Source of the DNA: DAXETY01 sp051155755
Lineage (GTDB): Bacteria; Desulfobacterota; Desulfobacteria; Desulfobacterales; SG8-13
Direction of reading: 5' to 3'
DNA length: 37,645 nt
NCBI GenBank assembly: GCA_051155755.1
Contig: DAXETY010000034.1
Location: 1-37,645, forward strand
In this document: positions 31,467-37,645 of the stretch, piece by piece
How positions within the stretch are numbered: the first letter of the stretch is position 1
How the letters are laid out: each line of letters starts with the position of its first letter
The notes under the pieces: model-generated
Database searches by the model: none
Told to the model about the DNA's origin: nothing
What the model saw: only the letters and a program-made list of their open reading frames with translations
Translations under genes and position numbers: made by a program

Positions 31467-32003
31467 TTAATGTATTCGCATAAATAAGACTTCAAACATC
31501 TGTTCCACAGACGGCTGGTAGTAAACGCCTTTCAGGACATCATTTTGTCTGTCGTAGGTCAGAGAATAGGTTGCCCCCGGATATCCCACATCGTTTAACT
31601 CGATAAAAATTCGAATTGGGGCGTGCTTGTCTTGCACCAGTGCTTTTGAAACGTTGATCGAACGGGGGTTGTAATAGGCAGCGCCGATGGTTCCATCCGT
31701 GTTGACACGGCTGATTTCAATAATATAGCCTCCATCGGGTCGCTGCCAGCGGCCGAGCAACATATTGTATCGATTCGGAACCGATATCGGAGCCGAATCC
31801 GTTTGAGACGGTGGGTCCGGCTCCGGTTCGGTATGATCCACGATGAGTTTTTCCTGGATCAGAATCCCAGCGGCTACTGCGAAACCGACCAACACGACAA
31901 GGTACCGTAACTTGGGATACCCTTTTTTGTGCTTTGCGGGGCCTTTGGATTTCAGGGCCTGTTTCGGTTTGCCGGATGCAGTCCCCTTGCTGGATCGATT
32001 CAT
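31467..32003 (-). CDS. Membrane-anchored protein with a GRWQRPDGGY-type beta domain
   Basis: About 178 aa from ATG 32003 (frame open to 32156). A basic N-terminus (KGTASGKPKQALKSKGPAKHKKG) is followed by one membrane segment (YLVVLVGFAVAAGILI), a Pro/Ser linker and a C-terminal domain: LGRWQRPDGGYIIEISRVNTDGTIGAAYYNPRSINVSKA, then RIFIELNDVGYPGATYSLTYDRQNDVLKGVYYQP. Domains with this pattern occur widely in Proteobacteria without a known role; the sequence suggests a lipocalin-like or small beta-barrel fold facing the periplasm. No neighbour clarifies its function. It is divergent from the sigma-54 regulator at 32374. Confidence 0.65.
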   Translation of the reverse strand: MNRSSKGTASGKPKQALKSKGPAKHKKGYPKLRYLVVLVGFAVAAGILIQEKLIVDHTEPEPDPPSQTDSAPISVPNRYNMLLGRWQRPDGGYIIEISRVNTDGTIGAAYYNPRSINVSKALVQDKHAPIRIFIELNDVGYPGATYSLTYDRQNDVLKGVYYQPSVEQMFEVLFMRIH

Positions 32004-32373
32004 AACAGTGATTTTTCGTTTGAGGGGATGATCCGTTGGTTCGGCGTCTAAAGCGCTGGAATTTATCAACTGTCTTTTTGTGCAGATTTTTTGACCCGTT
32101 TCCAACTGATCGTGATTTAACCTCCCTTGGCTTTGGACTTGACACACCATCACCATGCAAGTAATTCATTTTATAGCCGCTGTGGGCCAAGTTTTGCAAC
32201 AGGGAAAATGGTTCTTTTGCCCAGCAAAGCGCGTGATGTATCTTTAAACGCTCGGAAAAGTTACCCAACACATGGAATAGAGCGCTGTTGCTTGCAGGCT
32301 TCGCCGATCTGTTGAATCGATTAAACGCTGTCGATTCGGTCAATAATCCCTTTACAGATCACTCCGGTTACGC

Positions 32374-34356
32374 ATGCATCGAATAGATGACATATTGAAT
32401 TGCCGTGACGATACGGGCGGCCGTTTACAGTTCGAGGAGATGATTTCGAATCTGTCGGCGCGCATCATCCGCATGCCGCCCGAGCAGCTCGACAGCGAAA
32501 TCGAGTTGGCCCTGAAACGTGTGCTGGAGTTTTTCCAGGTCGACCGCTGTGCATTGCTCCGCGCTTTTCCGGGCGAGGACGCCTGGGAAATCACCCATGC
32601 CGTCTATTCGGAAAACACCCCGCCGGTCCCCACCGGCACGGTACTGCCCCGCTCGATGAATCCCTGGGCATTCGAAAAGCTGGCGGAAAAAGTCGAAGTG
32701 GTGTCATTTGCCCGGGTGGACGAAGTGCCCGATGAGGCCCAGGTGGACAAGCAAACCTGGAGGGATTGGGGAATACGCTCCAATCTCGTCATTCCGATTC
32801 CTGCCGATAACACCCTCGTCCATGTCATTGCCATCAATGCCGTCAAGAAAGAACGTACCTGGCCCGACACCTTCATCCCCCGTTTGCAGTTGCTTGGTGA
32901 GATTTTCGTCAATGCCCTGGAGCGGCGGAAAGCCGAACAGGCCCTGCGCGACAGCGAAGCGCGGTTGAACCTGGCGGCCGCCTCGGCCGAGGCCGGCCTC
33001 TGGGAGCTGGATTGCAGTAGCCGCGTCTTCTGGGCCACCGAGCGGGCCCGGGCGATATTCGGCTATGGCCGGCAGGAAGTGATCCGCATGGAGCGCTTCG
33101 AAGCCTCGATTCATTCCGACGATCTCCAGGCGGTCCGGCAAGCCATCTCCAGGGCCCTGGATGATCGCAAGCCGATTGAAGTCGAATACCGAATTTGGGT
33201 CGACGATGACCATTTGAAATGGATCGTCTCCCGCGGGCGGCCTTTTTTCAAGTCCAACGGTGAACCGGATCGCTTGATGGGCGTGTCACTGGATATCAGC
33301 GAGCGCAAGCGCATGGAATGCGAATTGAAAGAGCAGCTGGAGGAGATCAAAGCCCTGAAACTTCGGCTTGAAGACGAGAATCTCTACCTTCGCCAGGAAC
33401 TTCGGCTGGAACAAGGATTCGAGAAAATTGTCGGTGACAGCCAGGCGCTGAAAACGGTGATATTTGCCGTCAGACAGGTTGCCCCCACTGACGCCACCGC
33501 ACTGATTTTTGGTGAAACCGGAACCGGAAAGGGCTTGATCGCCCATGCCATCCATGAACTGAGTGAACGCAAGCATCGGCCGCTTGTCACGGTAAACTGC
33601 TCGGCCCTGCCATACAACCTCATCGAAAGCGAGCTCTTCGGTCGTGAGCGCGGGGCCTTTACAGGGGCCCATGCGCGTCAGGCAGGGCGCTTCGAGGTGG
33701 CCGACGGCGGGACGATCTTCCTGGACGAAATCGGCGAAATGCCCTTTGAGCTCCAATCGAAACTTTTGCGGGTGCTTCAGGAGGGAGAGTTTGAACGGCT
33801 CGGAAGTGCCAGAACTGTGGAAGTAGACGTTCGCGTCATCGCTGCAACGAGCCGGGATCTCACAGAAGATGTCCGCCAAGGGCGCTTTCGCCAGGACTTG
33901 TTTTATCGTCTCAAGGTTTTTCCCATATGGGTTCCGCCTCTTCGGCAGCGCAGAGAGGACATCCCGCTGCTGGCCCAATATTTCACTGAAAGATACGCCC
34001 GCAAAATGTACAAACAGATCGAAATCATCCCCAAGGCCACAATCAATGCGCTGATGGAGTACGATTGGCCGGGCAACGTCAGGGAATTGGAACACGTAAT
34101 GGAACGAGCGGTTATTGTTACCCCGGGCCGCACGCTTGTCATGACAGACCCACTGAGGCCTGCCCCCGACAAACATTCAAGGAAAAGGGAGGCTTTAAAG
34201 GATCTATCCGCTGTCGAGCGGGCGCATATCTTGAAGGTTCTCCGGGAAACCGGATGGAGAATTGAGGGGCCGTCCGGAGCCGCATCAATTTTGCAACTTC
34301 ACCCCAGCACGCTTCGCTTTAGAATCAAAAAACTGGGTATTCGTCGTCCTTCCTGA
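32374..34356 (+). CDS. Sigma-54-dependent activator: GAF-PAS-AAA+-Fis
   Basis: Enhancer-binding protein of 660 aa. A GAF domain lies at about 35-185, a PAS at about 195-315 (ASAEAGLWELDCSSRVFWATERARAIFGY, ending in MGVSLDISERKRME), a short coiled coil at about 316-346, the AAA+ domain at about 350-590 and a Fis-type HTH at about 615-655. Walker A is GETGTGKG (380-387), the sigma-54-contacting loop GAFTGA is intact (427-432), Walker B is FLDE (449-452), and arginines of the R-finger region follow. Lacking a receiver domain, it probably senses a small molecule through GAF or PAS. It lies just upstream of a candidate -24/-12 promoter serving the transaldolase-like and sulfatase genes, so local control is likely. 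Confidence 0.93.
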   Translation: MHRIDDILNCRDDTGGRLQFEEMISNLSARIIRMPPEQLDSEIELALKRVLEFFQVDRCALLRAFPGEDAWEITHAVYSENTPPVPTGTVLPRSMNPWAFEKLAEKVEVVSFARVDEVPDEAQVDKQTWRDWGIRSNLVIPIPADNTLVHVIAINAVKKERTWPDTFIPRLQLLGEIFVNALERRKAEQALRDSEARLNLAAASAEAGLWELDCSSRVFWATERARAIFGYGRQEVIRMERFEASIHSDDLQAVRQAISRALDDRKPIEVEYRIWVDDDHLKWIVSRGRPFFKSNGEPDRLMGVSLDISERKRMECELKEQLEEIKALKLRLEDENLYLRQELRLEQGFEKIVGDSQALKTVIFAVRQVAPTDATALIFGETGTGKGLIAHAIHELSERKHRPLVTVNCSALPYNLIESELFGRERGAFTGAHARQAGRFEVADGGTIFLDEIGEMPFELQSKLLRVLQEGEFERLGSARTVEVDVRVIAATSRDLTEDVRQGRFRQDLFYRLKVFPIWVPPLRQRREDIPLLAQYFTERYARKMYKQIEIIPKATINALMEYDWPGNVRELEHVMERAVIVTPGRTLVMTDPLRPAPDKHSRKREALKDLSAVERAHILKVLRETGWRIEGPSGAASILQLHPSTLRFRIKKLGIRRPS

Positions 34357-34661
34357 AACAGTTGCGCAACCAGTACCCTCAACATATGACGCAACATATT
34401 GCAGAACCGCTAAATGTTGAGGCTTTTGGTGCTTTTCCCACTTTTGATCCCGCCTTTGTAAAATCCATATTTAAACAATAATACCGAATACTTGTATCTA
34501 GTTTGCTATTTTTTGTCCATTCTGGTGCACTTTTTGCCTACTATTAAGTTGCCGCAATGCAGAATTGATATTTCGTAAGCCTTCAATGCGTTCACACCGT
34601 GGGCGGACCCTATCCGTGGGTATCATTGATGCCTTGATAATCCTTCGGCTGCGAGGAAACA
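34357..34661 (+). promoter_or_regulatory. Sigma-54 promoter and upstream palindromes before the transaldolase-like gene
   Basis: TGGTGCACTTTTTGC (34523-34537) has GG and GC exactly 10 nt apart and agrees with the -24/-12 consensus TGGCACG-N4-TTGC at 8 of 11 positions. Upstream lie GTTGCGCAAC (34361-34370, perfect palindrome), the direct repeat CAACATAT (at 34380 and 34392) and the inverted repeat CCTCAACAT/ATGTTGAGG (34377-34385 with 34414-34422). These are candidate activator sites 100-160 bp before the promoter, in the usual range for sigma-54 enhancers. Confidence 0.6.
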
Positions 34662-35771
34662 GTGAAAGCGATCCAAGCGTTACGAAACCTTGGACAAAGT
34701 CTCTGGCTTAATCACATCGCACGCGAAATGATCAATAGCGGCGCATTCAGATCCTACATCGAGGACGGGTCGATGACGGGAACAACTATCGATGCGAAAA
34801 GTTTTGGTCACGCCATTCGGCAACATTCAGCCTATGATGAGGATATTAAAAAAAAACTCGGATTGGATAAAACGGGAGAGGAACTGTTTTTCGAACTCGC
34901 GCTGGAGGATCTCCGTTATGCTGCTGATCTCCTACGGCCGATTTACGACCAAACCGATGGCTTTGACGGCTGGGTATCGCTGGAGGTTTCACCGCTGATC
35001 GTCCATGACCCGGTCCAAACCCTTGTTGAGGCTAGGCTACTGTTTGCGCGGGCGCGGCGTCCCAACTTTCTGATCAAGATTCCCGGTTCCAAAGAAGGCC
35101 TTTCCGCCATCGAGGAGGCAATCTTTGCCGGTGTGCCGATTAACATAGCGCTGTTGTTCTCCCGGGAGCATTACCTGGCGGCCGCCGAGGCGTTCCTGCG
35201 AGGTATCGAACGGCGCATCGATTCCGGACTGACGCCCAATATCGGATCGGTAGCTTCTGTGTCGCTCAACCCGTGGGATGCAGCCGTCGAAGGCAAGGTG
35301 CCGGAGGCGTTGTGCGGCCGACTCGGCATCGCCATGGCCCGTTGTATCTACAAGGCCTACCGCGAGTTTCTCCGTTCGACGCGCTGGCAGCGCGCATATA
35401 ATCACGGTGCCCGGACCCAGCGACTGGTGTGGGTCGATACGGCAACCGAAGACCCCGAAACCTCCGATGTGTTTTCCATCGCCTCCCTGGTTGCACCGCT
35501 GACAATCAACAGCTTGTCCGAGCCGGCTCTAACGGCATTGGCCGATTACGGCGAGCATGTTTCAGAGATGCCGCCCAACGGTGGAGACTGCGAAGCCGTG
35601 CTCACCCGGTACATCCAGGCCGGCATCGACATCGATGCCCTGGCTGCCAAGCTCCAGCAAGAAAGTATCGAAGCGAAGGTCAGGTCCTGGTTCGATTTGT
35701 TGTCAGCGATTGCTTATAAAGGCGCCGCCCTTTCATCGAATCATCATCATGATAGATTGGCCGAATCGTGA
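34662..35771 (+). CDS. Transaldolase-like protein with altered active site
   Basis: Protein of 369 aa, start GTG 34662 with GAGGA upstream. The whole length follows the actinobacterial/proteobacterial transaldolase pattern. The Schiff-base lysine is K139 in FLIKIPGSKEGL, E108 in VSLEVSP, N161 in INIALLFS and S199 near SVAS correspond to active-site positions. But the TTNPSIF segment that carries the catalytic Asn is TTIDAKSF (41-48), and the WLDD Asp region is WLNH (15-18), so the two residues for proton transfer and substrate handling are missing. It likely retains lysine-based aldol chemistry on another substrate, or has lost activity. 73 nt separate it from the sulfatase gene downstream, probably one transcript. 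Confidence 0.82.
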   Translation: MKAIQALRNLGQSLWLNHIAREMINSGAFRSYIEDGSMTGTTIDAKSFGHAIRQHSAYDEDIKKKLGLDKTGEELFFELALEDLRYAADLLRPIYDQTDGFDGWVSLEVSPLIVHDPVQTLVEARLLFARARRPNFLIKIPGSKEGLSAIEEAIFAGVPINIALLFSREHYLAAAEAFLRGIERRIDSGLTPNIGSVASVSLNPWDAAVEGKVPEALCGRLGIAMARCIYKAYREFLRSTRWQRAYNHGARTQRLVWVDTATEDPETSDVFSIASLVAPLTINSLSEPALTALADYGEHVSEMPPNGGDCEAVLTRYIQAGIDIDALAAKLQQESIEAKVRSWFDLLSAIAYKGAALSSNHHHDRLAES

Positions 35772-35844
35772 AGAAGGACATATCGAAGAGAGTTTCCAAT
35801 TTGGACAATGTCCGATTTTATACCCGCCAAGGAAGGAGGCACTT

Positions 35845-37645
35845 ATGGATTTTCGCAGAATCGTTCTTCTGGGAGCTATCTTTACAATCTCCCTTTTGGC
35901 ATTCGCGACGCTCGGATTCGCCAAAGAGGTGACCGGTGAATTGGGAAACCCGGCCGCTACGACCACGATCGACGGTAAGCAACTGCCGGCGCCAGCGCCG
36001 GCTTTCGGCGGTGTGATCAAGGAAGATGCCCTGCAATCCAAACCCTGGTGGGCACCGCGGGTGGTGCCGCCCAAACAGGCGCCGAATATTCTTCTGATCA
36101 TGCTGGACGACGCCGGCTTCGGCGTACCCAGCACGTTCGGCGGCATCATCCCGACGCCGACCATGGACCGTATCGCCAAAAACGGTCTGCGCTACAACAA
36201 CATCCACTCCACGGCGCTGTGCTCGCCGACGCGGGCCGCGCTGATCACCGGCCGCAACCATCACTCGGCGGGCTTCGGCGTAATTTCCGAGCAGTCCACC
36301 GGGTTTCCCGGCTACAACAGCATCATCGAGAAGGACAAGGCTACTATCGGGCGGATTCTGCTCGAAAACGGCTATGCCACCTCCTGGTTCGGCAAGGATC
36401 ACAATACCCCGGCCTTTGCCGCCAGCCAGGCCGGGCCCTTTGACCAGTGGCCGACCGGTCTGGGCTTCGAGTACTTCTACGGTTTCGTCGGCGGTGATGC
36501 CAACCAGTGGCAGCCGAACCTGTTTCGCAATACCACCCAGATCTACCCGTTCAAGGGCAAGCCGAATTGGAACCTGATCACCGGCATGGCCGACGACGCC
36601 ATCGAACACCTGAACCGCATCAACCAGGTCCAGCCGGACAAGCCCTTCTTCGTCTGGTACGTGCCGGGCGCCACTCACGCGCCGCATCATCCAACCAAGG
36701 AATGGGTGGATAAGATCAGTGCCATGCACCTGTGCGACGACGGCTATGAGAAGCTGCGCGAAAGGATTTTCGAGAACCAGAAGAAGCTCGGTGTCATCCC
36801 GGCGGACGCCCGGCTCGAACCCTGGCCCAAGGACATCCTGAAACCCTGGGATGACCTGACACCTGAGGAGCAGAAGCTCTTTATCAAACAGGTCGAAGTG
36901 TTCGCTGCCTATGCCGCCTATACCGACTGGGAGATCGGCCGTGTCGTCCAGGCCATCGAGGACATGGGTAAGCTCGACAACACCCTTGTCATCTACATCA
37001 ACGGCGACAACGGCACCAGCGCCGAGGGCGGGCCGATGGGCACGCCCAACGAGGTTGCGTGGTTCAATGGCGTCAACAACATGCCTGCCAAGGTGCAGAT
37101 GAAGTGGTATGACGTCTGGGGCACCGAGGAGACCTACAACCACATGTCGGCCGCTTGGTCCTGGGCCTTTGACACGCCCTTTACCTGGTTCAAGCAGAAT
37201 GCTTCGAAGCTCGGCGGCATCCGGCAGAACATGGCAGTGATGTGGCCGGAGCGGATCAAGGACAAGGGCGGTCTGCGCGAGCAGTTCATGCACGTGATCG
37301 ACGTGGTCCCCACCATTCTCGAGGTTACCGGTATTGCGGCCCCCGAGGAGGTCGACGGCATCAAGCAGGCACCCGTCGAGGGTACCAGCTTCGCCTACAC
37401 TTTCGACGAGAAGAATGCCAAGGCGCCCTCGCGGCACAAGACCCAGTACTTCGAAATGATGGGCCAGTGGGCCCTCTACCACGAGGGCTGGCTCTTAAGC
37501 ACCAAGGTCGACCGCGTGCCTTGGGAGGCCTTCAAGTCGGCCAAATCCGACCCGCTCAACAACCAGGTGCTCGAACTTTATAACTTGAACGAGGACTTCA
37601 CCCAGTCCAAAAACATTGCCGACAAACACCCGGACAAGGTCAAGG
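35845..37645 (+). CDS. Exported arylsulfatase-type sulfatase, Cys type (3' end cut by window)
   Basis: Type I formylglycine sulfatase; 600 residues visible. Start ATG 35845 has AAGGAGG just upstream. Signal peptide: IVLLGAIFTISLLAFATLGFA. Sulfatase features: metal-binding D-D in LIMLDDAGFG, the modification site C126 in ALCSPTRAALITGRN (C-x-P-x-R, so Cys would be converted to formylglycine), K and H in FGKDHNTP, the H-A-P-H region ATHAPHHP, and GDNGTSAEGG. The family hydrolyses sulfate esters in the periplasm; the substrate is not shown. Long inserts after GPHAPHHP-like segments and before WSWAFDTPF fit the ~780-aa arylsulfatase subgroup. Likely co-transcribed with the transaldolase-like gene. 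Confidence 0.9.
   Translation, partial: MDFRRIVLLGAIFTISLLAFATLGFAKEVTGELGNPAATTTIDGKQLPAPAPAFGGVIKEDALQSKPWWAPRVVPPKQAPNILLIMLDDAGFGVPSTFGGIIPTPTMDRIAKNGLRYNNIHSTALCSPTRAALITGRNHHSAGFGVISEQSTGFPGYNSIIEKDKATIGRILLENGYATSWFGKDHNTPAFAASQAGPFDQWPTGLGFEYFYGFVGGDANQWQPNLFRNTTQIYPFKGKPNWNLITGMADDAIEHLNRINQVQPDKPFFVWYVPGATHAPHHPTKEWVDKISAMHLCDDGYEKLRERIFENQKKLGVIPADARLEPWPKDILKPWDDLTPEEQKLFIKQVEVFAAYAAYTDWEIGRVVQAIEDMGKLDNTLVIYINGDNGTSAEGGPMGTPNEVAWFNGVNNMPAKVQMKWYDVWGTEETYNHMSAAWSWAFDTPFTWFKQNASKLGGIRQNMAVMWPERIKDKGGLREQFMHVIDVVPTILEVTGIAAPEEVDGIKQAPVEGTSFAYTFDEKNAKAPSRHKTQYFEMMGQWALYHEGWLLSTKVDRVPWEAFKSAKSDPLNNQVLELYNLNEDFTQSKNIADKHPDKVK

Noticed and set aside
35818..37482. 554-codon minus-strand frame over the sulfatase
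   Set aside because: Antisense shadow in GC-rich DNA; the plus strand carries the signal peptide and sulfatase motifs.
34662..37645. A sulfoquinovose transaldolase pathway
   Set aside because: The aldolase-like protein is of the 369-aa transaldolase type and lacks the usual catalytic Asn and Asp, and no SQ isomerase, glycosidase or sulfonate exporter is seen. The sulfatase acts on sulfate esters rather than sulfonates.

Overview
The window looks like a chromosomal segment of a Gram-negative, anaerobic member of the Desulfobacterota, probably of the Desulfobacteraceae/Desulfosarcinaceae type. This is inferred from the gene mix and cannot be tested here: a DnaA with an SSTGMGKS-type P-loop, a Rieske/cytochrome b/multiheme cytochrome c cluster, acyl-CoA dehydrogenase, a fused SpmA-SpmB protein, and a sigma-54 enhancer-binding protein next to a sulfatase. 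Most genes look GC-rich. The stretch from about 17.9 to 26.0 kb is visibly richer in A+T and holds small genes and toxin-antitoxin material. No rRNA, tRNA, CRISPR array or transposase was recognised.

Region 1 (1-17.9 kb) is mainly metabolic and envelope genes in short units. They are an acyl-CoA dehydrogenase (3' end cut by the window), an exported hypothetical protein joined to a TSUP permease, a VapBC-type toxin-antitoxin pair with an apparently leaderless antitoxin, an aldo/keto reductase, a half-size TSUP protein, an LpxH-like phosphoesterase, a hotdog thioesterase, a SpmAB-type membrane protein, a glyoxalase-fold dioxygenase, a zinc-ribbon membrane protein, a nitrilase-superfamily amidohydrolase, an M20 peptidase, a DUF4136 lipoprotein, an AI-2E/PerM-type permease with a coiled-coil partner, a secreted three-repeat protein and a DUF1566 protein. 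Four copies of an intergenic multi-hairpin repeat lie between 3.86 and 12.09 kb, all in the same orientation. A fragment of a KDPG-aldolase-like gene is left at about 2.9-3.07 kb.

Region 2 (17.99-22.77 kb) is bounded by two inverted copies of a repeat that share an exact 39-bp core. The right copy contains the dnaA stop codon. Inside are an M23 peptidase, an EamA transporter, a Phd/VapC-like toxin-antitoxin pair with a promoter and operator, and small orphan genes. dnaA follows on the minus strand. AT-rich DNA on both sides of it, with two TTATCAACA boxes downstream, makes a weak oriC candidate.

Region 3 (24.5-30.6 kb) has an AraC-family gene remnant, a pirin, and a three-gene respiratory cluster: fused cytochrome b, Rieske protein, and an eight-heme cytochrome c fused to repeat domains. 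The cluster probably forms an alternative bc-type complex.

Region 4 (30.9-37.6 kb) has two small exported or anchored proteins of unknown function, then a GAF-PAS-AAA+-Fis sigma-54 activator. A candidate -24/-12 promoter precedes a transaldolase-like gene that lacks two catalytic positions, and then an exported Cys-type sulfatase cut by the window end. The activator, promoter, aldolase-like protein and sulfatase look like one regulated catabolic locus and are the most interesting functional unit in the window.
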